Positions 16,170 through 25,278 of a stretch of DNA of 64,000 bases are shown one piece after another. This DNA comes from Pseudomonadota bacterium (lineage in GTDB: Bacteria; Pseudomonadota; Alphaproteobacteria; Rhizobiales; Hyphomicrobiaceae). Each line of letters starts with the position of its first letter. Within the stretch, counting starts at the first letter, position 1. The notes beneath the pieces are model-generated. The model was not told where the DNA came from. It worked only from the letters and a program-made list of their open reading frames with translations, and did not search any database. The stretch spans positions 1-64,000 of the forward strand of contig JAEXXM010000010.1 of the NCBI GenBank assembly GCA_023405815.1, read 5' to 3'. A program made the translations under genes and the position numbers.

Positions 16170-18053
16170 ATGACCACCGCGCCGCCTAAGCGCAAGGAAG
16201 CGCCGACCGAGCCCCTGAAGCGGGCGATCGGACTTTGCGTGCGCGCGGTTGCGGGCCATGGCGACATCGACGTCGGCTTTGCGCCGGGCACGCCGGAATA
16301 TACCTCGAAGCGAGTCCAGCTCCCCGAGCCCTCGCGCGTGCCTTCAGCGCGCGAGATCGCCGTTATCCGCGGCTGGGCCGACAGCTTTGCGCTGACCGCC
16401 GGCTGCCACGATACCAAGATCCATAGCAAGCTCGCGCCATCGAGCGGTCCGGCGCGCCTCGTCTTCGAGGCCGCCGAGCGCGCACGCGTCGAGGCACTCG
16501 GCGCCAACCGCATGCCCGGCATGGCGCGCAACCTGACCGCCCGCATCGAGGACCAGTACGCGCACGGGCGCTTCGCGCAGGTGAAGACCAGGGCAGACGC
16601 TCCGCTCGAGGATGCCATCGCGCTGATGATCCGCGAGCGTCTGACGGGGCTACCCCCGCCGGAGACCGCCAAGGCGCTCGTCGATGTCTGGCGCCCCGCT
16701 ATTGAGCAGCGCGGCGCCAAGTTCCTGCAGCGCTTGGAAGCGCTCGCCGATGACCAGGAGGCATTCGGCCGCCTGATGCGCGATTTGCTGCGCGCTCTCG
16801 AATTGACCGAGGAAAGCGTCGAGGCCGACCGCGAGGAGAACGAGAAAGAGGACGACGAGGAAAAGGACGGCAGCGAGGGCGACACCGAGTCCGACGAGCA
16901 GGGCGAGGAATCGAGCGACCAGAAGCGCGAGGACGGCGACGCCGACGGCGAGGTCAGCGAGACGCAGGAGACCTCTGAATCATCGAGCATGGAAGACCTC
17001 GACAACATGCTCGAAGACTTCGAGCAGTTCGAATCTCCCGAGCCCTGGCGACCCAACACCTCGGTGCTCGATGATCCCGAATCCTTCGGCTACAAAGTCT
17101 TCACCCGCGAGTTCGACGAGGAGATCGGTGCCGAGGAGCTGTCCTCGCCCGAGGAGCTTGAGCGTCTGCGCGCCTATCTCGACCGCGAGCTGCGCTCTCT
17201 ATCGAGCGCCGTTGCCCGCCTCGCCAATCGTCTCCAGCGGCGGCTCCTGGCGCAGCAGAACCGCGCCTGGGACTTCGACCTCGAGGAGGGGACGCTCGAC
17301 GCCGCGCGTTTGACGCGCGTCATCATCGATCCCATGCATGCGCTATCATTCAAGCGCGAGCGCGACACCGAGTTCCGCGACACCGTCGTGACCTTGCTGC
17401 TCGACAATTCGGGCTCCATGCGTGGGCGCCCGATCATGGTCGCCGCATGCTGCGCCGATATCCTCGCCCGCACACTGGAGCGCTGCGGCGTGAAGGTCGA
17501 GATCCTCGGCTTCACCACCCGCGCCTGGAAAGGCGGGCAGGCGCGCGAGCAGTGGCTCGCTGCCGGCAAGCCCACTGGTCCCGGGCGCCTCAACGATCTA
17601 CGCCATATCATCTACAAGACCGCGGACGCGCCCTGGCGGCGTGCCAAGCGCTCGCTCGCGCTGATGATGCGCGAGGGCCTGCTCAAGGAGAACATCGACG
17701 GCGAGGCACTCGCCTGGGCGCACCGCCGTCTTCTGGCGCGCCCCGAGCAGCGCCGCATCCTGATGATGATCTCCGACGGCGCGCCGGTGGACGACTCGAC
17801 GCTGTCAGTGAACTCCGGCAGCTACCTCGAGCAGCACCTGCGTCAGGTTATCGACGAGATCGAGATGCGCTCGCCCATCGAGCTCATCGCCATTGGCATC
17901 GGCCATGACGTAACGCGCTACTATCGCCGCGCGGTGACCATCACCGACCCGAGCGAGCTCGCCGGCGCCATGACCGACAAGCTCGTCGAGTTGTTCGAGG
18001 AGAAGGGGCGCGACGATGGCCCTCGCCGTGGTCCGCGGAGGCATCTCCATTGA
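16170..18053 (+). CDS. cobT: cobaltochelatase subunit CobT
   Basis: CobT is the VWA-containing partner of CobS. The 627-residue protein has an N-terminal helical region (KRAIGLCVRAVAGHGDIDVGF), a very acidic linker (about residues 215-275, Glu/Asp/Ser-rich), and a C-terminal von Willebrand A domain with the MIDAS motif DNSGSM, followed by RRILMMISDGAPVDDST and IELIAIGIGHDVTRYYRRAV. The arrangement and length match CobT of the Hyphomicrobiales. The last base before its TGA begins the TTG start of the next gene (TTGA overlap). Confidence 0.96.
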   Translation: MTTAPPKRKEAPTEPLKRAIGLCVRAVAGHGDIDVGFAPGTPEYTSKRVQLPEPSRVPSAREIAVIRGWADSFALTAGCHDTKIHSKLAPSSGPARLVFEAAERARVEALGANRMPGMARNLTARIEDQYAHGRFAQVKTRADAPLEDAIALMIRERLTGLPPPETAKALVDVWRPAIEQRGAKFLQRLEALADDQEAFGRLMRDLLRALELTEESVEADREENEKEDDEEKDGSEGDTESDEQGEESSDQKREDGDADGEVSETQETSESSSMEDLDNMLEDFEQFESPEPWRPNTSVLDDPESFGYKVFTREFDEEIGAEELSSPEELERLRAYLDRELRSLSSAVARLANRLQRRLLAQQNRAWDFDLEEGTLDAARLTRVIIDPMHALSFKRERDTEFRDTVVTLLLDNSGSMRGRPIMVAACCADILARTLERCGVKVEILGFTTRAWKGGQAREQWLAAGKPTGPGRLNDLRHIIYKTADAPWRRAKRSLALMMREGLLKENIDGEALAWAHRRLLARPEQRRILMMISDGAPVDDSTLSVNSGSYLEQHLRQVIDEIEMRSPIELIAIGIGHDVTRYYRRAVTITDPSELAGAMTDKLVELFEEKGRDDGPRRGPRRHLH

Positions 18054-19171
18054 GCGGTCGCGAGTTCTTGAAGTCGCATCGCGGCCGGCGGCTGCGGCTG
18101 CCTGCCGGTGTCGCGCTCATCGCCGCCATCGGCGCCGGCATGGCCTATGGCGCGGGCAAGCCTTCCATGGTCGACGTCGTGACCGGGCCCATCGCCATAG
18201 AGGCCAAGCCGATTGCTGGCTTCGATCGCACCGCCCGTGACAAAACCAAGTTCGGTAAGCTCACCTGGCGCGGCGGCGTCGTGCTCACATCGCCGTCGAA
18301 ATACTTCGGCGGCTGGTCCGGCTTCGCCCTCGATGCCGACGGGAAGGGCTTCTTCGCCGTCTCCGACGCCGGCGCCTGGATGTCTGGCAAGCTCGCCTAT
18401 GACGCCCAAAATGCGCCGAGCGGCATGACCGGCGTGCGCCTCGGCGCCATTCAGTCCAACGCCGGCGATCCGCTTTCCCGCAAGAAGGATAGCGACGCCG
18501 AGGCGCTGACGCTTGCCGATGGTACCGCCGAGAAGGGCAGCGTCTTCATCGCCTTCGAGCGTAAGCACCGCATCAGCCGTTACGACATCGATGCGGGAGA
18601 CCTGTCGCCGGCGCGCGGCAAGGTCTCGCTGCCGAAATCCGCCCGCGATATGCCGGACAATGGTGGCTTCGAGGCCGTCGCCGTGTTGCGCGGCGGGCCG
18701 AGCAGGGGGAAGCTCGTCGCCTTCTCCGAGCGTATGCGCGATGGAGACGGGAACTATGTCGGCTGGATTTGGGAAGGCAAGAGCCGGCCGCGCAAGTTCT
18801 TCATGACCAACGACGGCGACTACGACATTACCGACGCATCCGCGCTCGACGACGGCTCTCTGCTGGTCCTGGAGCGCCGCTTCCGGTTCAGCGAGGGCGT
18901 GAGCATGCGCCTGCGCCACATCAGGGCCGATCAGCTCCGCCGCGGCCGCGTGATCGACGCCGACATTCTCGTCGCTGCCGACGGCAGCAAGGAAATCGAC
19001 AACATGGAGGGTCTCGCCACCCATGTCGGGCCGGGCGGCGAGCTCATCGTGACCATGATTTCCGACGACAACTTCAACCACGCGCTGCAGCGCACGCTGC
19101 TGCTGCAGTTCTCGATCAGCGCGGACGACCTTGCGGCCAAGCAGGGCGGCTCCAAGGCCGACGGGCGCTAG
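18050..19171 (+). CDS. phytase-like esterase domain protein, exported
   Basis: The 373-residue protein has a Sec signal or signal anchor (RLRLPAGVALIAAIGAGMAYGAGK) and a beta-propeller-like 'esterase-like activity of phytase' domain: GGWSGFALDADGKGFFAVSDAG near the N-terminus, SDAEALTLADG, NGGFEAVAVLRGG, DASALDDGSLLVLERRF and IDNMEGLATHVG. The TTG start overlaps the cobT stop and has a strong ribosome site (GGAGG, 8-base spacing), so this rare start codon is well supported and translation is coupled to cobT. Enzymatic activity is uncertain for the family. A partial link to B12 synthesis is suggested only by position. Confidence 0.85.
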   Translation: MSGREFLKSHRGRRLRLPAGVALIAAIGAGMAYGAGKPSMVDVVTGPIAIEAKPIAGFDRTARDKTKFGKLTWRGGVVLTSPSKYFGGWSGFALDADGKGFFAVSDAGAWMSGKLAYDAQNAPSGMTGVRLGAIQSNAGDPLSRKKDSDAEALTLADGTAEKGSVFIAFERKHRISRYDIDAGDLSPARGKVSLPKSARDMPDNGGFEAVAVLRGGPSRGKLVAFSERMRDGDGNYVGWIWEGKSRPRKFFMTNDGDYDITDASALDDGSLLVLERRFRFSEGVSMRLRHIRADQLRRGRVIDADILVAADGSKEIDNMEGLATHVGPGGELIVTMISDDNFNHALQRTLLLQFSISADDLAAKQGGSKADGR

Positions 19172-19256
19172 GCACAGGCTCGATTGCCATCAGAGGTGAT
19201 GTAGTCTCTTGGCCGCCGCAGGCGGCAAGGGCCTAAGGGCCCCCGCGCCCGCGTTG

Positions 19257-19363
19257 CCCCGAGCGCCTATCAGCGAGGGCGTGCGGCAGCGCAAAATGGG
19301 CGCGGCCCTCAGCTCGCAAGGCGGTCGCCCCACGCAATGCTTCCGACCGCTCGTGTCACGGAA
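19257..19363. repeat. dispersed intergenic repeat, copy B
   Basis: Second copy of the element at 8262-8370, with small gaps relative to it (a 3-bp gap in the GTG-CGGCAGC region and another before AATGGG). It starts GCCCCGAGCGCCTATCAGCG and ends near CTCGTGTCACGG. It lies immediately beyond the stop of the minus-strand rpmB gene, as copy A does for its neighbour. Before it, at 19209-19231, a GC-rich hairpin (CTTGGCCGCC ... GGCGGCAAGG) could end transcription of the phytase-like gene. Confidence 0.75.
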
Positions 19364-19369
19364 GCAAAA

Positions 19370-19669
19370 CTAGGCGGCCGGAGCCGCCGTCTTGGCGACC
19401 TTCTGGATCTCGCGCTTCAGCTTCAGCACGCGATCGGAAAGGTCATCGTTCCCGGCCTTGAGCAGAAAGGCGTCCAGGCCCCCGCGCTTCTCGACCGACT
19501 TCAGCGCATGCGCGGAGACGCGCAGGCGGAACTTGCGGCCGAGCGCGTCGCTGATCAGCGTCACGTCGCACAGGTTGGGGCGGAACTTCCGCTTCGTCTT
19601 GTTCTCGGCGTGGCTCCTCAGCTGGCCCGAAAGGGGCAGCTTGCCGGTCAGCTCACAGCGCCTAGTCAT
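19370..19669 (-). CDS. rpmB: 50S ribosomal protein L28
   Basis: The 99-residue protein starts MTRRCELTGKLPLSGQLRSH and continues with NKTKRKFRPNLCDVTL and FRLRVSAHALKSVEKRGGLD, diagnostic of L28 with the alphaproteobacterial C-terminal extension. An excellent ribosome site (GAAGGAG) lies six bases before the ATG at 19669; the longer open frame upstream is not conserved sequence. It is a monocistronic minus-strand gene divergent from the DUF3108 gene, as in many relatives. Confidence 0.96.
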   Translation of the reverse strand: MTRRCELTGKLPLSGQLRSHAENKTKRKFRPNLCDVTLISDALGRKFRLRVSAHALKSVEKRGGLDAFLLKAGNDDLSDRVLKLKREIQKVAKTAAPAA

Positions 19670-19908
19670 TGTAAACTCCTTCGCCACCGCTCCCGTCGCG
19701 GCGGGCGTCGTGCAAGGATTGCGGGAACAAAATGTCCCCGCCAGCAGCCTGGGGGGATTTGGCCGGTGTCTATGCCTTAGGCCCTCTTCCGCGTCAAGGC
19801 GTTGCCGGTCGGGAAAGGCCGGCAGGCACCCCCAGGGGCCATAGAATAGACGTAAAACCACACTATCTGCCGCACAATGAGTGCGCGTCCTCCAGGGCAT
19901 TGGGGCAC

Positions 19909-20745
19909 ATGATTTTCCGATTTCGGTGGGCGGCACTGGCCGCCATTGCGGTCGTCCCCGCCATCTCACTCGACTCCGGCGGCATGAGCGGCGCCGCGGC
20001 GGCCGCCGGCAAGGGGCCATTGCCGGTCAACGTCGATGCCGTCTACAGGGTCAGCTTCACCGCCCTCGGTGACATCGGCCATTTCCAGTTCAACTCGAAG
20101 ATCGACGGCGACGCCTATACCCTGTCGGCCAACGCCAAGATCGACACGGCCATCTTCGACTACCGCGGCGACATGGCGAGCAAGGGCGGCGTGACGGCGA
20201 CCGGCATCACTGCCCAGCCCGCCGACTACACCTACAATTTCAAGCAGAAGACCTTCCTCAAGAAGAAGAAGGTCAAGACGCTCAACATCGCCTTCACGGG
20301 CCCCTCGGTCGGAAAGGTGACTCCCTACGACCCGCCCTCTCCCAAGGCGGTGCCGGTGACGGCCGAGCAGCTCAAGAACGTCCTCGATCCCTTGAGCGGC
20401 GTGATGGCCTTGTCGCTCGGCAACATGTCCAATCCCTGCGCCCAGAAGCTGCCGATCTACGACGGCAAGCAGCGCTTCGATGTCGTCTTCACCCCTGCGC
20501 GCCGCGCCGGGGCCGACCACGTCTGCAATGTGCGCCTCGTCCCAGTCTCTGGGCATAAGCCGGGCGAAGGCTCGGCATCCGTCGTCAACGGCAACATCGA
20601 GCTTGTCATGCGCCCGGTGCCGAAGGCGAACATCGTGATCCCCTATAGCGTCAGCGTCCCGACCATCGTCGGAACTGCTACCCTCACTTCGGATCGGGTG
20701 GAGATCACTATGCCCGATCAGCAGCGCATTGCCCTGCGGCGATAG
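19909..20745 (+). CDS. DUF3108 domain-containing exported protein
   Basis: The 278-residue protein has a signal peptide (MIFRFRWAALAAIAVVPAIS ... AAAAAAGK) and a beta-rich DUF3108 domain: VDAVYRVSFTALGDIGHFQFNSKID, DGDAYTLSANAKIDTAIFDYRGDM, then LDPLSGVMALS and CAQKLPIYDGKQRFDVVF. Periplasmic location is predicted. The domain resembles lipid-binding envelope proteins, but the function is not established. The ATG at 19909 begins the signal peptide; the frame is open further upstream but without conserved sequence. It precedes the SUV3-like helicase gene on the same strand by 142 bp. Confidence 0.88.
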   Translation: MIFRFRWAALAAIAVVPAISLDSGGMSGAAAAAGKGPLPVNVDAVYRVSFTALGDIGHFQFNSKIDGDAYTLSANAKIDTAIFDYRGDMASKGGVTATGITAQPADYTYNFKQKTFLKKKKVKTLNIAFTGPSVGKVTPYDPPSPKAVPVTAEQLKNVLDPLSGVMALSLGNMSNPCAQKLPIYDGKQRFDVVFTPARRAGADHVCNVRLVPVSGHKPGEGSASVVNGNIELVMRPVPKANIVIPYSVSVPTIVGTATLTSDRVEITMPDQQRIALRR

Positions 20746-20887
20746 GACGGTCAGACAACGGGCACGGATCGCCAGCAGGCACGAAGACGACTAGAATATG
20801 CCCGTTTCGCGCGCCCCGACGGCAATCATGCCCTTGATCTCTGCGAACGTCTCTGCGATGCCATCGCCAGAGAAATGAGGACGCCAG

Positions 20888-23800
20888 ATGGCCACCGACC
20901 TCGAGGCACGCATCCGCCACGTCACGGCGGTGCTCGGGCCGACGAACACCGGCAAAACCCACCTCGCGATTGAGCGCATGCTAGGCCACGAGAGTGGCAT
21001 GATCGGCTTGCCGCTGCGCCTGCTCGCGCGCGAGGTGTACGACAAGATCGCCCACCGCGTCGGCGCCGACAAGGTCGCGCTCATCACCGGCGAGGAGAAG
21101 ATCAAGCCCGAGCGCGCCCGCTACTGGGTGTGCACGGTCGAGGCCATGCCGCGCGATGTCGATGTCGATTTCCTCGCCATCGACGAGATCCAGCTCGCTG
21201 GCGATCCTGAGCGCGGTCACGTCTTCACCGACCGCCTGTTGCACGCGCGCGGTCGCTCGGAGACTTTGCTGCTCGGCTCGCAGACGATGCGCGAGGCGAT
21301 CGCCGACCTGATCCCCGGCGCCAACTTCATCTCGCGCCCGCGCCTTTCCAAGCTTACCTACTCCGGCCAGAAGAAGATCACGCGACTGCCGCCGCGCTCG
21401 GCCGTCGTCGCCTTCTCTGCAGCCGAGGTCTATTCCATCGCCGAGCTGATCCGCCGCCAGAGCGGAGGCGCGGCCGTCGTGCTCGGTGCGCTGTCGCCAC
21501 GCACGCGCAACGCGCAGGTTGCGCTCTATCAGTCCGGCGACGTCGGCTACCTTGTCGCCACCGATGCCATCGGCATGGGGCTCAATCTCGACGTCGATCA
21601 CGTCGCCTTCTCGGCGACGCGCAAGTTCGACGGCCAGAACCATCGCAACTTGACGCCGTCGGAGCTGTCGCAGATCGCAGGCCGTGCCGGTCGCCACATG
21701 AACGACGGCACCTTCGGCGTGACGGGAACCGCCGAGCCGTTCGACAGCGACACCATCGAGCGCCTCGAGACGCATAACTTCGAAAGCGTGCGCGTCCTGC
21801 AGTGGCGCAATCGCGACCTCGACTTCCGCACGCTGGACGGCTTGAGGAACTCGCTGCGCGAGATGCCGAGCATCCAGCGCCTCGTGCGTGCCAGGGCCGC
21901 CGACGACGTGATCGCGCTTGAGACGTTGAGCGCCGACCGCGAGATAGCCGCCAAGGCCGTTTCCCCCGCCGCCGTCGCGCGGCTGTGGGAGGTCTGCCAG
22001 ATCCCCGACTACCGCAAGATATCCGGCCAGAGCCACGCCGAGCTCGTCGCGACGATCTTCGGCTACCTCGTCGGATCCGATGAGCGCATTCCCGAGGACT
22101 GGTTCGAAAAGCAGGTCGGCCTCGCCGATCGCACCGACGGCGACATTGATACGCTCGCCAATCGGATCGCCCACATTCGCACCTGGACGTTCGTTTCCAA
22201 TCGTAGCTCCTGGCTCAAGGACCCGGAGCACTGGCAAGGCAGGACGCGTGAGATCGAGGATCGACTGTCGGATGCGCTGCACGAGCAATTGACGCAGCGC
22301 TTCGTCGATCTTAGGACGAGCGCCCTGATGAAGGGCATGCGCGACAAGGACGAGTTGCACGCCGACATCGCGCCCGACGGTGCGATCAATGTCGAGAACC
22401 ATTTCGTCGGACGCCTGAAGGGCTTCCGCTTCCAGCTCGATCCCGGCGCGGAGGGCATTCACGGCAAGGCGACACGCACCGCCGCCGCGCAGGTTCTGGC
22501 GCGCGAGCTCGGGATGCGTGCCCGCCGCGTCGCCGCCGCTCAGCCCGATGCCCTGAGCGTCAACCGCCGCGGTCGCGTCATCTGGCGCGAGGAGGAGATC
22601 GGCCAGCTCGAAGCGACGGACGATCCTTTGAAGCCCAGCGTGTCGCTGTTGGCGGACGAATACCTCTCTGCGTCCGACCGCGAGAAGGTGCAGGCGCGGC
22701 TTGAAACCTGGCTGACCCAGACCATCGCCGACAAGTTGAAGCCGCTCGTCGAAATCGGCAACGCCGAGGACGTCGCCGGCCTGGCGCGCGGCATTGCCTT
22801 CCGCCTGCGCGAGAACCTCGGCGTGCTTCGTCGCGAGACCGTCGCCGAGGAGATCAAGTCGCTCGATCAGAACGCCCGCGCGCAGCTGCGCAAGTACGGC
22901 GTTCGGTTCGGCGCCTTCAACATCTACTTCCCGATCCTTTTGAAGCCGGCCGCCGCGGAGCTGATCCTCACGCTCTGGACGCTCAAGAACGCCGGCGCCC
23001 ACGGGTTGTCAGCGGACACGCTGCCCGAGGCGCCTCGCGCCGGTCTCACCTCGTTTGCCCCGGACACGACCGTCCCCGAGCCGTTCTATCGCGCCTACGG
23101 CTATCACGTGTGCGGTCCCCGAGCCGTGCGCCTCGACATGCTCGAGCGCCTCGCCGACGTCATCCGCCCGCTGCTCGCCTGGCGCGCAACTGAAGGTGCG
23201 ACGCCGCCCAAGGGTGCTACGGGCGACGGCGGCTTCACCGTCATCCCTGAAATGATGTCGCTGCTCGGCTGCTCGCCCGATGAGCTCGGCGGCGTGTTGA
23301 AGGCGCTCGGGTTCCGTCTCGACCGCCGCCCAATCAAGCCGGCTGCCGATGCGCCCGTCGACGCTACGGTCGCACCTGAGGCGCCGGCCGTGGCGGATGC
23401 GGGAGCGGCAGCGATCGAAGCCGCGCAGCAGGAAGCACCGGTCGAAGCAGCTCCCGCGGCCGTCGAAGCAGTATCGGTGCCGTCCGAGGCCGAAGCGCCG
23501 GAAGCCGCTGCTGCAGAAGCTGAGATCAAGTACGAGGACATCTGGCGCCCGCGTCGTCACCAGCGCGAGCGTGGCGAGCGCCGGCCTGAGCGCCGCGAGC
23601 ACCGTCACCGCCAGCGCGGCAACGATCGCGCGCCGCAGGCCGCAGCCCCGGCTCCGGCGGCGGCGACCGCTGCTCAAGAAGCCAACGGACGGCCGCCCGC
23701 GGAAGCTAAGGAAGCCAAGCCCGAGCGGCGCGACGATCGTCGTCCGCAACACGGCAAGGACCGACGCGACAAGCGCGAGGACCGCGACCGCGATCGCGAT

Positions 23801-23983
23801 GCCGCGAGCCATCATCGGCGTGGTGGACCCGGCGACCGGCAGCGCCGCGACGACCGACGCAAGGCCGAGGTGCACACGGCCTCTCCGCCGCGGCGTGGAG
23901 GCATCGATCCCGATTCGCCGTTCGCCGCTCTGGGCGCGCTGCGTGACGAACTCGCCAAGCGTTCCAAGGAGTCGGGCGCTTGA
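20888..23983 (+). CDS. SUV3-type superfamily 2 RNA/DNA helicase
   Basis: The 1031-residue protein has an SF2 helicase core: Walker A LGPTNTGKTHLAIERM (motif I, about residues 16-31), motif II as DEIQ in FLAIDEIQLAGD, motif III-like LLLGSQTM, motif V VATDAIGMGLNLDVDHVAFS and motif VI QIAGRAGRHMNDG. DEIQ plus the GRAGR block is typical of SUV3, the mitochondrial degradosome helicase, whose closest bacterial relatives are alphaproteobacterial. A middle helical region (about 430-800) follows. The last 200 residues are a low-complexity tail, first Ala/Pro/Glu-rich and then Arg/Asp/His-rich, like the tails of RNase E and DEAD-box RNA-binding proteins. An RNA-related role is inferred. Its stop overlaps the next start by 4 bp. 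Confidence 0.9.
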   Translation: MATDLEARIRHVTAVLGPTNTGKTHLAIERMLGHESGMIGLPLRLLAREVYDKIAHRVGADKVALITGEEKIKPERARYWVCTVEAMPRDVDVDFLAIDEIQLAGDPERGHVFTDRLLHARGRSETLLLGSQTMREAIADLIPGANFISRPRLSKLTYSGQKKITRLPPRSAVVAFSAAEVYSIAELIRRQSGGAAVVLGALSPRTRNAQVALYQSGDVGYLVATDAIGMGLNLDVDHVAFSATRKFDGQNHRNLTPSELSQIAGRAGRHMNDGTFGVTGTAEPFDSDTIERLETHNFESVRVLQWRNRDLDFRTLDGLRNSLREMPSIQRLVRARAADDVIALETLSADREIAAKAVSPAAVARLWEVCQIPDYRKISGQSHAELVATIFGYLVGSDERIPEDWFEKQVGLADRTDGDIDTLANRIAHIRTWTFVSNRSSWLKDPEHWQGRTREIEDRLSDALHEQLTQRFVDLRTSALMKGMRDKDELHADIAPDGAINVENHFVGRLKGFRFQLDPGAEGIHGKATRTAAAQVLARELGMRARRVAAAQPDALSVNRRGRVIWREEEIGQLEATDDPLKPSVSLLADEYLSASDREKVQARLETWLTQTIADKLKPLVEIGNAEDVAGLARGIAFRLRENLGVLRRETVAEEIKSLDQNARAQLRKYGVRFGAFNIYFPILLKPAAAELILTLWTLKNAGAHGLSADTLPEAPRAGLTSFAPDTTVPEPFYRAYGYHVCGPRAVRLDMLERLADVIRPLLAWRATEGATPPKGATGDGGFTVIPEMMSLLGCSPDELGGVLKALGFRLDRRPIKPAADAPVDATVAPEAPAVADAGAAAIEAAQQEAPVEAAPAAVEAVSVPSEAEAPEAAAAEAEIKYEDIWRPRRHQRERGERRPERREHRHRQRGNDRAPQAAAPAPAAATAAQEANGRPPAEAKEAKPERRDDRRPQHGKDRRDKREDRDRDRDAASHHRRGGPGDRQRRDDRRKAEVHTASPPRRGGIDPDSPFAALGALRDELAKRSKESGA

Positions 23984-24423
23984 GCCCCGGCGAGCCAGGC
24001 GATGCCGCTCCGGCGGGCACGCAGCGGCTCGACAAGTGGCTATGGTTCGCCCGCTTTGTGAAGACCAGGACCCTGGCGAGCGAGCTCGTGAGCGCCGGCA
24101 AAGTCCGCCTCAATCGCGTGCGCGTCGACAAGCCCGCGCAGACCGTGCGCCCCGGCGACGTGCTCACCATCGCTATCAGTCGGCAGGTTCAGGTCGTCCG
24201 GGTAGTCGGCATCGCCGAGCGACGGGGCCCTTCTGCCGCGGCGCGAACGCTCTATGAGCAATTGACAGTCGAGGGGGATGCCATCAAACCTCTTGCGCCT
24301 TCGCCGGCCGCGACGAGTCGACTTCCCGTCGAGGCCGGACCGGCCGAGCGGCCGGCCGGGAGCGGGCGGCCGACCAAGAGGGACCGCCGCGCGATCGATC
24401 GGCTCAACGCAAAGGCGCGCTGA
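23980..24423 (+). CDS. S4-domain RNA-binding protein (Hsp15-like)
   Basis: The 147-residue protein has an S4 domain right after its start: QRLDKWLWFARFVKTRTLA, VSAGKVRLNRVRVDKPAQTVRPGDVLTI. This is the Hsp15/YrfH type that binds stalled 50S subunits with peptidyl-tRNA. The C-terminal third is Pro/Arg-rich and ends KRDRRAIDRLNAKAR, as in homologues. The TTG start at 23980 is within the helicase stop (TTGA), with AAGGAG nine bases upstream, so the start is well supported. Co-translation with the SUV3-like helicase suggests a shared role in RNA handling. Confidence 0.9.
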   Translation: MSPGEPGDAAPAGTQRLDKWLWFARFVKTRTLASELVSAGKVRLNRVRVDKPAQTVRPGDVLTIAISRQVQVVRVVGIAERRGPSAAARTLYEQLTVEGDAIKPLAPSPAATSRLPVEAGPAERPAGSGRPTKRDRRAIDRLNAKAR

Positions 24424-24513
24424 TCGTGCTCTGGGAGGCAGGGCAACGGCCGCCCTCGGTCGAGCAGCACCCCGCTGCCTCGACGGCAACTTGAACTGAT
24501 CCGGATCAGGGTA

Positions 24514-24852
24514 ATGACCTACGTCGTCAACGAGAAATGCATTAAGTGCAAATACACCGATTGCGTGGAGGTCTGTCCAGTCGATTGCTTCTACGAGGGC
24601 GAGAACATGCTCGTCATTCACCCTGACGAGTGCATCGATTGCGGGGTCTGCGAGCCGGAGTGCCCGGTGGACGCCATCAAGCCCGATACCGAGCCCGGGC
24701 TAGAGAAATGGCTTGAACTCAACCGGAAGTTTTCCGAGAGCTGGCCCAACATCACGTCCAAGAAGGACGCTCTGCCCGACGCCGACGCCCACAAGGACGA
24801 GGCTGGCAAGTTCGAGAAGTATTTTTCTCCTGAACCGGGTTCAGGAGACTAA
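24514..24852 (+). CDS. fdxA: ferredoxin FdxA, 7Fe type
   Basis: The 112-residue ferredoxin has Cys9, Cys12, Cys17, Cys21 and Cys25, then Cys40, Cys43, Cys46 and Cys50, as in the Azotobacter FdI/FdxA group with one [3Fe-4S] and one [4Fe-4S] cluster. The start MTYVVNEKCIKCKYTDCVE and the tail EKWLELNRKFSESWPNI are typical. It is a soluble electron carrier. It is followed in its last codons by a perfect palindrome with 11-bp arms (24826-24848). A GATCCGGATC palindrome lies just before the ribosome site. Confidence 0.95.
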   Translation: MTYVVNEKCIKCKYTDCVEVCPVDCFYEGENMLVIHPDECIDCGVCEPECPVDAIKPDTEPGLEKWLELNRKFSESWPNITSKKDALPDADAHKDEAGKFEKYFSPEPGSGD

Positions 24853-25278
24853 TACTGGCCACGCGGCTAAGTTGTTGCGGCAAAATGCGCAACCTTTTCG
24901 CACCCTTTTCAGATTGCTCAGGATTCGGGCTCGCGCAGTAAGCGCGCCCATACCCTGTCGTATGGCCGCCCTTCATTTTCAATGAACTTTATGTTACGCT
25001 GTATTTAGATGATGCGAAAAACCCGGTACAGAGTCGGAACAGGAGCGAACAAAAAGCATCCGCTTTGCCGTCCAGGCAATGATCGGGCCCCTGTTTGGTT
25101 CGACCGCGGAGCGGTTTTGAACATTCCAGAGCACAATTCCGGACCGGCAACCGCTCCCCACGGCGTCACCGATCCACCATATATGCTCGGAGCGCCGGTT
25201 TGCAGACCAGCGCGCCGAGTGGACGTGCATCGCTGCGAGTACGGCTCATAAATCCGACGAGAAAGTGAGACGACCCCT
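24853..25278. other. 426-bp intergenic region upstream of carD
   Basis: No protein-coding gene is supported here. The stretch from about 24890 to 25015 is AT-richer than its surroundings and includes TTATGTTACGCTGTATTTAG (24988-25007), which has promoter-like hexamers, and the 3' half is GC-rich. The length suggests a long 5' leader for carD or a transcript of its own. I see no tRNA-like or riboswitch-like fold. Confidence 0.5.

Noticed and set aside
14798..17059. Open frame of about 750 codons on the minus strand opposite the J-domain, cobS and cobT genes
   Set aside because: Frame shadow of GC-rich coding sequence: low-complexity Ser/Arg translation, no ribosome site, and three confirmed genes on the other strand.
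20981..23002. Open frame of about 670 codons opposite the SUV3-like helicase
   Set aside because: Translation is a repetitive Leu/Arg/Gly pattern of a shadow frame; the helicase motifs on the plus strand are unambiguous.
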